From: Bettongia penicillata ogilbyi
Lineage: Eukaryota > Chordata > Mammalia > Diprotodontia > Potoroidae
Assembly (NCBI GenBank): GCA_023548195.1
Contig: JAJHZJ010000082.1
Location: 124,001 to 188,000 of the forward strand
Direction of reading: 5' to 3'
Length of the DNA: 64,000 nt
The position numbers and the translations under genes were made by a program. The notes under the pieces are model-generated. The model worked only from the letters and a program-made list of their open reading frames with translations. It was not told the origin of the DNA and searched no databases. The stretch's first letter is position 1; each line of letters opens with the position of its first letter. Positions 1 to 8,294 of this stretch are shown one piece after another.

Positions 1-234
1 CTAACTAACTGCATGAAAATCCTATTTTTTAAAAAATTAAGGAACTGACAACTTAAAGAAAACTAATGGTGAGCGTTTTGAAATTTCAGCATTTAGGGAG
101 AATGGATTTATTTGTTAGAGGATACTAGCTGAATTTTCTAATGAATCCCTGCCAAGAAGCCAACAAGGTTTGAGGTTGAAATTACTACTGCTGCTGCTAC
201 TATTGCTATTTATGTAGTCAATCTGATAGGTGTG
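1..234. other. Unique sequence, no feature seen
   Basis: No coding potential and no repeat that I recognise, apart from a short CTG/CTA-rich run near 185-205. Confidence 0.5.
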
Positions 235-370
235 ATGTGGTATCTCACTTATACAGAACTTTAAATCTGAACACAATCATGTAAGGTAAAAACTGGAAGT
301 ATTATTAGCTATATTTCACAGATAAGGAAACTGAGACTTATAGATATTACGTGATTTGCTCAAAGAGAGA
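235..370 (-). repeat. MIR fragment
   Basis: Antisense MIR core words are visible, such as ACAGATAAGGAAACTGAGAC at about 319-338, followed by a degraded 'gtgatttgctcaaag'. MIR is an old tRNA-derived, L2-mobilised SINE. The copy is diverged and partial. Confidence 0.55.
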
Positions 371-409
371 GATAGAGACAGAGAAGGGACAAAGAGGTGT
401 ATGCCTAGT

Positions 410-652
410 GTTCTGGAGTTTACAAAGTGTGCTTACATCAATTATCACTCCCACCTCATCCCCTTTATTCCTTACAACAATCCTTGGAGGTAGGTAGGGA
501 AGCTTACTATAATACTTTCCATTTGGTCAAAGAGGAAGCTGAGATCCAGAAAAGTAGCTTAATTAGCGACAGAGCTTAAGTTTTGTAACCCTTAGTGCAG
601 TGCTTTTTCCAACACATTATATTATTCTCTTAAGGAAGACCCAATAAAACGC
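410..652 (-). repeat. MIR fragment; left arm of a local inverted duplicate
   Basis: An antisense MIR pattern (ACAACAATCC, then AGCTGAGATCCAGA) runs through this stretch. Bases 519-652 reappear in reverse complement at about 1393-1520 with roughly 90% identity by eye. The match includes non-consensus stretches such as AAAAGTAGCTTAATTAG and TTTTGTAACCCTTAGTG, so the two arms share private mutations. Confidence 0.6.
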
Positions 653-714
653 AAGCAGTAAGCATTCATTCAACTCTAACTCTCAGACCTCATGGTCAAT
701 TCGCATTGCACACC

Positions 715-870
715 TGCATAGGGACACCTGCTCTGGGTCAGGCACTATGTTAAATGCAAGGGATGCAAAAGACAAGCAGAGTAAAGTCCCTGCTTTCAAG
801 ATGCTCCCAGTCTAATGGACAGAGACTGAACAAAGATATTCCCAGAGAGACTCAAAGGGAATCTAAACTG
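715..870 (-). repeat. L2 3'-end fragment
   Basis: Antisense L2 3'-end signature: CAGGCACTATGTTAAATGC, then GTCCCTGCTTTCAAG and CCCAGTCTAATGG. L2 is a CR1-clade LINE. A further L2 piece at 1522-1745 may come from the same element, interrupted by other DNA. Confidence 0.7.
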
Positions 871-1392
871 ATTGTAGGATAATCTTCTTTCGCACAGCTG
901 GCCATTATAAAACAGCTCTTTAGTAACTCCCTCAAATGACAGCCCCAAACCAGCTCCCAAGTTGGGATCTGAGCTCACTGGAAAGCAAATTCCTCAGTGG
1001 GTGGGTAGAGGAAAAGACTAAAATTGGAAAGGAAGGAAAAGTGTTCCTTTTCTTATCTTTATCTAGACCCTAAGATATCTGGTAATGCCCCAGCTCAACT
1101 GGAAGAGGTACAAATAACTGAGAAAGGGTGAGAGGTTAAGAAAAATAGGTCAAAAATAGGTAAATTGTTTTGAAACAATTTACCAGAAACTTTTCAACAG
1201 TACTGGAGTGCTAAAGAAAGGAAAAATTTATGTGATCCATTCAAATCTCGTCAAATTAAAGCTGTTACATTAAATGGAATCTATTTTAAAATAACAAACA
1301 ATAAAGTTAATCTTGAATCAGTCAATCCAAAAGAACAGGAACATACAAGATCATTTTAGGGGAAGGGTACCAGTATTTGGGGGAGTTCACTT
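871..1392. other. Unassigned sequence with a small palindrome
   Basis: No gene or firm repeat. A perfect short palindrome (TAAATTGTTT/AAACAATTTA) lies near 1160-1181. Confidence 0.4.
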
Positions 1393-1520
1393 AATTTGGT
1401 CTTCCTTAAGAGAGTAATATAATGTTTTGGAAAAACCATTACACTAAGGGTTACAAAACCTGAACTCTGTCCCTAATTAAGCTACTTTTCTGGATCTCAG
1501 TTTCCTTTGACCAAATGGGA
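1393..1520 (+). repeat. MIR fragment; right arm of a local inverted duplicate
   Basis: The reverse complement of this stretch matches 519-652 almost base for base, with a 2-nt gap near the start and a handful of substitutions. It carries GGATCTCAGTTTCC of MIR in sense orientation. L2 sequence begins directly after it. Confidence 0.65.
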
Positions 1521-1521
1521 A

Positions 1522-1745
1522 TTTGAACTGAGTCTTGAAGGAAACCAGGGAGTCTAAAAGACAGAGCTAAGGAAGAAATATATTCCACGTGTGGAGGAAG
1601 GGGTGGGACATAGCCAATACAAAGACAGAGAAAGAAGATAGAGTATTATTGGAATACTGTGCGTGAAGGGGATTATAATATGAGGACAGAGGGTTATGAA
1701 GAGTTTTAAATGTCAACCAGAGACATTTACCAGGATAGTAGAGAA
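1522..1745 (-). repeat. L2 fragment
   Basis: Antisense L2 internal words: TTGAAGGAAACCAGGGAG, then ATTCCACGTGTGGAGGAAGG, then GGTTATGAAGAGTTTTAAAT, in the order expected for antisense L2. Confidence 0.65.
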
Positions 1746-2276
1746 AGAGAGAAATATGAGTAAAGAAAAAAGTATGGGAATGGCTTAGGGCTGGTAGGAG
1801 ACAGTACTAGATTTAGTTTCTTTAAAGAAAATATTGCAAGATGACATCATACCTTGCAAAGTGAAAGAGTTCTCATTCCATGCAGCTTCTGGGACATCCC
1901 AGTCAATGGGATGTTGCCTCCTTTGTAACTGTGCTAAGGTATATTAAATAACTGGAACTGTAGAAGATTCTTTGTATTCTAGTACTGTCTTGAGTACAAG
2001 TGCAGGGTTCTCAGTTAAATGATCAGTGAAGAGAACTCAGGTATTCCTGAGTAGAATTCTAAAACTGTAAGAAAAAGATGAGATGGAGTTAATGAGAAGA
2101 AGAGTTCTACAGAAGTTTGATACCAGACGATACTTGCATCCAGAGACACAGTTCAGTTCTCCTTGGGGATGAAAGCCTGAAAACCCATCCAGAATGGTTA
2201 TTCCTTGCATGGGCAGAAGCTAAGGTCAAGCATAGCTAGACTGGGCACAGAAGTAAGATGGAACTAAACAGGCATT
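1746..2276. other. Unassigned sequence
   Basis: No open frame of note and no clear repeat signature. Confidence 0.4.
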
Positions 2277-2528
2277 TGTTGCTGTTCAGTCATTTTCCAG
2301 TCGTGTCCAACTCTTCATGACTCCATTTGGGTTTTTCTTGGCAACGATGCTGGAGTGGTTTGCCATTTCCTTTTCCAGATCAAATTTTACAGATGAGGAA
2401 ACTGAAGCACACAGAGTTAAGTGAATTGCCCAGGGTCACACAGCTAGTGTGTGTCTGAGGCCAGATTTGAACCTAGGTCTTCCTGACTCCAAGCCCAGTG
2501 CTCTATCTGTTACACCACCTAAATGCCT
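2277..2528 (-). mobile_element. tRNA-derived marsupial SINE (WALLSI/SINE1-like)
   Basis: Read on the minus strand it starts with a head resembling AGGTGGTGTAACAGATAGAG, has a pol III B-box-like GGTTCAAATCTGG, then the CTGTGTGACCCTGGGC and CTCATCTGTAAAAT blocks, and ends with GAGTTGGACACGACTGG and TGACTGAACAGC. It is nearly full length and abuts the Tigger remnant on its right. Confidence 0.8.
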
Positions 2529-2580
2529 CAGTGATATTGTAGGTTCAGTTCCAGATCACCACGATAAAGCAAGTCACACC
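2529..2580 (-). mobile_element. Tigger-type DNA transposon, left piece
   Basis: GTGATATTGTAGGTTCAGTT, CCAGATCACCACGATAAAGC and AAGTCACACC match the end region of Tigger1-class (pogo, Tc1/mariner superfamily) elements as I recall them. The element continues at 4249 after a 1.67-kb L1 nest. The outermost inverted repeat is missing here, probably lost next to the SINE. Confidence 0.7.
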
Positions 2581-2738
2581 CAAAGGGTTATAAAACTGTA
2601 TATACTTTCTGATCCAGCAATACCATTGCTAGGTCTAATTCCCAAAGATATCCCCTTAAAAAAGAAAAAAGGACCTATCTGTACAAAAATATTCAAAGCA
2701 GCTCTTCTGGATGCTTAAGAATTGGAAGTAGGAAGGAT
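2581..2738 (+). mobile_element. Outer L1 3' end, left piece
   Basis: Late L1 ORF2 sequence (GGGTTATAAAACTGTATATA, GATCCAGCAATACCATTGCT, then ATATTCAAAGCAGCTCTTCT). It stops at a 16-bp site that is repeated after the inner L1 and resumes at 3716. Confidence 0.75.
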
Positions 2739-3699
2739 ATGAATAGGCAGCTTTCAGAGGGAGAAATTAAAGCTATCTACAGTCATACGAAAAAATGCTC
2801 TAAACACTATTGATTAGAGAAATGCAAATCAAAACAACTCTGAGGTACCATATCACACCTTTCAGATTGGCTAACATGACAAAACAGGAGATGTTGGGAA
2901 AGTTAGAACACTAATTCATTGTTGGTGGAGCTGAGCTGATCCAACCATTTTGGAGAGCAATTTAGAACTATGCCCAAAGGGCTACAAAAATGTGCATACC
3001 CTTTGACCCAGTAATATCATTTCTAGGACTGTATTCCAAAGAGATCATAACAATGGGAAAGGGTCTCAAATGTACAAAAATATTTATAGCAGCTCTCTTT
3101 GTAGTGGCCAAAAACTGGAAATCAAAGGAATGCCCATCAACTGGGGAATGGCTGAACAAGTTGTAGTATATGAATGTAATGGGATACTATTGTGCTGAAT
3201 GATGAATAGGAAGACTTCAGAGAGGCCTGGAAAGACCTATGTGAACTGATGCTGAGTGAAAGGAGCAGAACAAGGAGAACTTTGTACACAGCAACAACCA
3301 CAGTGTGCAAGGAATTTTTCTGGTAGACTTAGTCCTTCAGAGCAATGCAAGGACCTTAAAAATTCCCAATGGACTTTTGAGGCAAAATGCCTTCCACAAC
3401 CAGAGAAAGAACTACGGAATTAGATTGCAGAATGAAGCAGATTAGTTTCTTTTGTATTATGCTCTGTTTTGTTTTATGGTTTCTCCCATTCATTTTAATT
3501 CTTCTATTCAACATGACTAAGGTGAAAATGTATTTAATAGAAATATGTGTGTAGAACCTATATATGATTGCATGCCATCTTGGGGAGAGAGTGGGGAGGG
3601 AGCGGGGATAGGGAGGGGGGAAAAAGTCTAAGATATATGGAAATGATTGCAGAACACTGAAAACAAATAAAAAATAACACCCCCCCCCAAAAAAAAAAC
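2739..3699 (+). mobile_element. Inner L1 3' end, 5'-truncated, inserted in the outer L1
   Basis: Carries the last part of ORF2 (from GAATAGGCAGCTTTCAGAG through CCAACCATTTTGGAGAGCAA and GATGCTGAGTGAAAGGAGCA), the 3'UTR, a purine-rich stretch and a short C/A tail. It is flanked by imperfect 16-bp direct repeats at 2723-2738 and 3700-3715 (14 of 16 identical), the mark of target-primed reverse transcription. Its reading frame is broken by many stops. Confidence 0.85.
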
Positions 3700-3715
3700 T
3701 GGAAGTAGAAGGGAT

Positions 3716-4248
3716 GCCCATCAATTGGGGAATGACTAAACAAGGGGATATAGATATATAGATATACATACATATATATAATGGAATATTAATATGCTAT
3801 AAGAAATGACAAATGGGATGATTTCAGAAAAATTTGGAAAGACTTAGATGAACTAATGAATAGCGAAGTGAAGAGAACCAGGAGACGATTGTTCTACACA
3901 GTAACAGCAATATTGCACAATGAAGTACTGTGAATGACTTAGCTATTCTCAGCAATACAATGGTCCAACACAATCGCAGAAGACTAAGGATGAAGCATAC
4001 TATCTGCCTCCAGAAAAAGAACTGATATTGCTTGAATACAGACTGAAACATGCTATTTTTCACTTTCCTTTTTTCCTTTTTTCTTTCTTTTATTTAAGAC
4101 CTATTGTACAAAATGACTAATATGGAAATGTTTCACATAATTACACATGTATAACCTTGCTTGCTGACTCAGGGAGGAGGGAAGGAAGGAGGAATCGAAT
4201 TTGGAACTCAAAACTATAAATAAAAATGTTGTTAAAATATTGGGGAAA
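3716..4248 (+). mobile_element. Outer L1 3' end, right piece
   Basis: Continues the outer L1 directly after the inner insertion: GCCCATCAATTGGGGAATGA, then GATGAACTAATGAATAGCG, then a 3'UTR ending in AATAAAAATGTTGTTAAAAT. The Tigger remnant resumes immediately with GTAATTCACCTGAA, which resembles AAGTCACACC at the left L1 junction, a decayed target-site duplication. Confidence 0.75.
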
Positions 4249-4990
4249 AATGTAATTCACCTGAATTTTTTTTTGTTTTCCCAGTGCTTATGAAAGTAAT
4301 ATTTACATTATACCATAGTCTATTAAGTGTGTAATAGTATTAAGTCTAAAAAAAGTAGACACCTTAATTTTAAAAAAACTTTATTGCTAAGAAATTCTAA
4401 CCATCTTCTGAGTCTTCAGAGAGTCTTAATCTTTTTATTGGTAGAGGGTCTTGCTCTGATGCTGATGGCTGCTGACCAATCAAGGTGGTGTTTGCTGAAG
4501 GTTGGGGTGGCTATGGCAGCTTCTTAAAATAAGACAACAGTTAAGTTTGTTTCATTGATTAATTCTTCCTTTCACTTGAACACTTAGAGACCATTGTAGG
4601 ATTATTGATTGACTTTATTTCAATATTGTTGTGTCAGAAGAGGCCCCCAGAGAGGAAAAGAAACAGGAAAGGGAAGGGCAGTTCAGTGGTACAGTCGGAA
4701 CACACAAAACATTTATTAAGTTCACAATCTTATATGATGCCTCAAAACAGCAACAGCAATAACATCAAAGATCACTGAGCACAGATCACCATAACGAATA
4801 TAAAAATAATGAAAAAGCCTTAAATACTGCTAGAATTACCAAAATATGACACAGACATGAGGTGAACACGTGCTATTGAAAAAAATGGCCCCAATAGATT
4901 TGTTGGCTGTAGAGCTCCCTCTATCCTACAATTTGTATAAATAACCAATATCTGCTATGTACAAGAAAAGCAAAGCAGAAGAAAACAAGG
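4249..4990 (-). mobile_element. Tigger-type DNA transposon, right piece, internally deleted
   Basis: Recognisable Tigger1-class segments occur in order: ATAGTCTATTAAGTGTG, CTTTATTGCTAAGAAATTC, GGTTGGGGTGGCTATGGCAG, then CTTCCTTTCACTTGAACACT near 4567-4588, then AACATCAAAGATCACTGAGC and TTACCAAAATATGACACAG. The last coding block is the antisense of the transposase N-terminus (M-x-S-K-C-S-S-E-R-K on the minus strand). Nearly all of the transposase is missing, so this is a non-autonomous deletion derivative. Confidence 0.8.
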
Positions 4991-5184
4991 TTTGCCTGCA
5001 TAGAAAAGACATATTAGCTAGCAAGTCAAAGGAAGACCTGTTTGTGAAGGAGTTAGACACAGACACCTAAAATTAAGACTTATCTCTGAGCCTATTGGTT
5101 GCATTTTCTCTTTGTTCCTACTTTTATGGCTTATCCCCTAAAAACTGCTCACATAAATCAACTGTCCCAAGATTAAGACTTAAA

Positions 5185-5292
5185 TTCAATACAGTTCAAC
5201 TTTTATTATTTACTATGTGCAGGATGCTATACTGTTTGGAATACAGTTTAAAATGGTATAATCTCTGCTTTGAAAGAAATTATAGACTAGCG
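5185..5292 (-). repeat. L2 3'-end fragment, left piece
   Basis: ATTTACTATGTGCAGGATGC and a degraded 'gaatacag...ctctgctttgaaagaaattatagact' follow the antisense L2 3' end. It is split by the MITE that follows and resumes near 5460. Confidence 0.55.
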
Positions 5293-5451
5293 TAGGAGTG
5301 GGGACCCTGTGGCCTGAAGGCCACACATGTGGCCCTCTAGGTCCTCAAGCACAGCCCTTTGACTGAATCCAAACTTCTCAAAGGGCTTTCAGTCAAACAA
5401 CTGAGTGAGAACCTAACCCTAACCCTGAAGGCTGCTGGGTCCCCACTCCTA
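5293..5451. mobile_element. hAT-type MITE inserted in L2
   Basis: A perfect 15-bp terminal inverted repeat is present (TAGGAGTGGGGACCC at 5293-5307, its reverse complement at 5437-5451). It is flanked by 8-bp near-duplicates GACTAGCG and GCCTAGTG (6 of 8). The inside carries GGCCACACATGTGGCCCTCT and a short CCTAACCCTAACCCT run, too short to be an interstitial telomere tract. It has no coding capacity. Confidence 0.75.
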
Positions 5452-5504
5452 GCCTAGTGGAACAATATGATATTTATACAGATAAGTACAGACAGGCAGC
5501 TTTA

Positions 5505-5710
5505 TGTAACAGATTAACAGTAAATTGGACCTGAAATCAGGAAGATTTGGTGTCATCTCTTGTCTCTGACATATACTAGTTGTGTGACCCTGGAAAGTCA
5601 ATGACCTCTCAGGACCCCAGTAACTCTAAGACTATAAGTTACATAGTGAGTGCCAATTTGTCTTGGTAGAGGGAGATTCTTCATTTGAAGTACCATATAC
5701 CAATTAAATG
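5505..5710 (+). mobile_element. MAR1-like tRNA-derived SINE
   Basis: Blocks in order: TTGGACCTGAAATCAGGAAG, TAGTTGTGTGACCCTGGAAA, TAACTCTAAGACTATAAGTT, TTGGTAGAGGGAGATTC and TATACCAATTAAAT. This is a second marsupial SINE family, distinct from the GATAGAGCACC type by its 'CTAAGACTATAAGTT' and 'TTGGTAGAGGGAG' body. Confidence 0.75.
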
Positions 5711-5887
5711 GAATGTTCAGTACAAAAAAGTACAGACAGGGATTGGCAAGGAGCAAGAGAGATCCAGATGAAATAAATTAGGGATAGGAAGTGGATCTCT
5801 GTTTTAACTGGGTAATTCCCATATAAGGAAACTTTATCACAGCAGGTGGACATCTCTACAATCTCCAGCATTAGAAAGCTGCCTAAA

Positions 5888-6066
5888 AGAGTGGAGTCAA
5901 ACTCAAACAGAAACAGGGCCATTAAATCATACATGAGGATCTCCGTGGACAGTAAGTATACTGATGTAGTCTTAGAATGTAATTACATTTTTATTTCTGT
6001 TGTTAAATATTTTCCAATTATATTTTAACCTGGTTCCCCCCTGCATTGTGTGTTTGACACTTCTGG
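5888..6066 (+). mobile_element. hAT-like MITE (GTGTCAAACTC family), copy 1
   Basis: Starts GAGTGGAGTCAAACTCAAAC, has an AT-rich middle (TAAATATTTTCCAATTATAT) and ends GTTTGACACTTCTGG. The ends form short inverted repeats. Further copies lie at 27652, 30243, 57862 and 63155. Confidence 0.65.
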
Positions 6067-6069
6067 CCT

Positions 6070-6175
6070 AGAAGGTTAATTAGAGGTTAATTGACTTACC
6101 AAGGGTCACATAGCCTGTATATATCAAAGATAGTGCTTTGACCTGGAGATATGACAATATAGGTTTGGTCTGCAT
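6070..6175 (-). repeat. MIR fragment
   Basis: GGTTAATTGACTTACCAAGG, GTCACATAGCC and AGTGCTTTGACC follow the antisense MIR core. Confidence 0.45.
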
Positions 6176-6577
6176 ACCCACACGATGTGTCCTAGAAATA
6201 CTGACTTGTTTCCATTTCCAAGGCATGTAAGTGAAACCAAGAGGGATCAGGGTAGAAACTGTGGATGTCTAACTGGCTTCTTTTCCTCTGGACGATACCA
6301 TTCATCCTTCAATTAATCACAGAGACAGATTCAAGGAAATACAAGCCTACTCACCCACTCTCAGACTGGTAGGGAGAGAAAGCAAAAGTTTCACACACTA
6401 CATCCTGTGCATTGTACCTATGTAAGTAAAACTATCTGCATATAATGTGATTTAATTGATTGTCATTTTTGTGTAGAAAGTATTAATGACTGTGGATTTA
6501 TTTTTTGTGATATATTTTATTTCTGGTGCAAGTTGAGCATTTAAAGTATCTAATTCATTTGCTATATTGACTTGTGT
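6176..6577. other. Unique sequence left of the RTE insertion
   Basis: No gene seen. This is the pre-insertion left flank, and the same target resumes at 10374. Confidence 0.4.
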
Positions 6578-6591
6578 GTATATGTTCTTAT
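6578..6591 (+). repeat. Target-site duplication, left copy
   Basis: GTATATGTTCTTAT, identical to 10360-10373. It marks the left boundary of a single RTE insertion. Confidence 0.85.
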
Positions 6592-8294
6592 TTTTGGTCC
6601 ATAAATAGCTTTCAAGGAATCATAAAAGTGCTTTGGATTATTACTATCAGCATAAAATTGAATTTCATCTGCCTTCTTACTGAGCCAGAACCCTGCATTA
6701 ATGTTGCCTTCTTAGAGGTAGATGAATATCCTGCTGGTATATCCTGTGGAGTTCTCGTTTTTCATTTAGCAGCCTCTGAATTTCCCCGGTGTTTGAAAGT
6801 GTTCTGATAAACAAATGCAGTGCTGTACACCAAATCTCTGAAAGCTGCCCTCTCCTTTTCTGCTTCACTGTTGCCAACTGTGTGTTAGGTCAACTATCCC
6901 TCCAAGTTAGTAACAAACTGTTCGAGCTCAAAGAAAAGGTCCAATTTGTTGACATTAATTTTTCTGGTAGTCATTTTGCCTTGGGGGTGACACTTTTAAT
7001 GAATGGGTGGCATTGTAGATGAATGCAAATATTTAGCTTGGAAAGGATAAATCTATGATCAGTCCAGCACTCTGCACCACACATTGCCTTTGTCACTCTC
7101 ACATCTTTTCTGTCTGTTCTCCTTACAATCCATAGTCTATTAGATGCCAATGTTTGCTGTGAGGGTGCAGCAAATGAAGTTTTATTGCATTTAGGTAAAT
7201 GGAAGACAGTGTTGGTGATGGATGCACAAGTCTTCAGCAGGAAATGACCATTGCTGTTGCTGTTTCCATCTCCATTCCTCCCTAGGATTCCCTGCCAAGT
7301 CTGGCAGTCTGAGCCTACTCTAGTATTAAAGTCACCCAGAATTATAAGCTTGTTCTTTTTTGGCACATTGATGATATGGGTCTCTAGATCTTCACAAAAT
7401 TTTTCTTTGACCTCATCAGGGTTTGTCATGATGGGAGCATAGGCACTGATGGTGGTGGTATGGAATTTTCCTGCGAGTGGCAAACACATTGTCATGAGCC
7501 TGTCATTCACCTTTTGGCAGGCATACCAGCTTGCTGACTAGGTTAGTTTTGATCACAAATCCCATGCCAGCTTGACGGTGCTCCCCTTCACTGCACCCAC
7601 TCCAGAAAAGTGTGTATCCAGCTCCAACTTCAGTAAGAAAGCCTTCATTTGCCAACCTTGTTTCACTCAGGGCTGCTACTTGGATGTGATACCTGCTGAG
7701 TTCTTTTGCAACAAGAGCAGTTCGTCTTTCAGGTCTACTGAATATTGTGTTCTCTCTAAGTGTACACACATTCTATGTGCTGATAGTGAGTGGAATCATT
7801 TTTGCAGATATTTTTGAACATTTTTTTGTGTGTTCCAACCACATAGTGGGATTCCCCATCTGCTGAGATAATCAGGCCAGGGTTGGGTAAGTAGACAATG
7901 TTTAGGACACCTTTTCTAGCCCCCTTTCTCACACCAGGAGGTGAGCAGTGTGATTCTTAAAAGGCTGCTCAGACACCCAAGGAGCTGCCGAGTCCCACTG
8001 CTGCTTCCAGTGAGAAACAACCCTATGGCCTGGGTTACCTGTGTGCTGGGTTGTGATTACAGCTCCCAGTGTATCCGCATCTGCTGCTTCATCACTTGCC
8101 TGTCACCACAGGACTTTGAGGCATAATAGTAAAATGGTATGGGTGATGTCTTTTGATATGTGTGTAAATTGGATTTAAGTGAGGCAGAGTTGCATGAAAT
8201 CATCAGCCTCACTCTCTCCTACTGAGTCATCATAGTCCAGTGACAGTCCAGTCAAGATGGCTGGCGATGGCTCAGGATGCAGTGGATGACCTGA
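6592..8294 (-). mobile_element. RTE retrotransposon, inverted 5' segment
   Basis: On the minus strand this reads 5'UTR (about 8290 to 7800), apurinic endonuclease domain (about 7770-6970), then the linker to the reverse transcriptase, ending at the plus-strand TTTTGGTCC that directly follows the left duplication. The linker end encodes a W-L-S-K-K-A / Y-G-P-K stretch that is also present in the forward segment at 8313-8407. Opposite orientation inside one pair of target-site duplications is the signature of twin priming. The exact join near 8290 is uncertain by about 10 bp. Confidence 0.85.
6971..7769 (-). pseudogene. RTE apurinic endonuclease domain, frameshifted
   Basis: Two overlapping minus-strand frames (7769-7503, 88 codons; 7510-6971, 179 codons) together give most of an APE-type endonuclease. 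That enzyme nicks target DNA for reverse transcription. Visible motifs are A-A-L-S-E-T-R-L (catalytic Glu), the F-V-I-K-T block, S-A-Y-A-P-I, I-L-G-D-F-N-T-R (Asp/Asn pair) and W-T-D-H-R-F (terminal Asp-His). One frameshift near 7505 separates the frames, and the first frame lacks a normal ORF start. The copy is dead but young enough for the active-site motifs to be readable. Confidence 0.85.

Noticed and set aside
2277..2528. A genuine tRNA gene from the B-box-like GGTTCAAATC
   Set aside because: The same head recurs at 35843, 38051, 42285, 46362 and 56018 followed by a SINE body, and no tRNA cloverleaf closes.
3356..4063. Minus-strand open frames of 71-137 codons
   Set aside because: They are antisense to L1 3' ends and rich in low-complexity Phe/Pro runs. 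The L1 sense reading explains the sequence.
5411..5425. CCTAACCCTAACCCT as an interstitial telomere repeat
   Set aside because: Only about two units, inside a well-bounded MITE.
8150..8290. A separate SINE between the two RTE halves
   Set aside because: It matches the middle of the composite SINE, but it continues without a break into the RTE 5' region and lacks a tRNA head, so RTE 5'UTR is the simpler reading.
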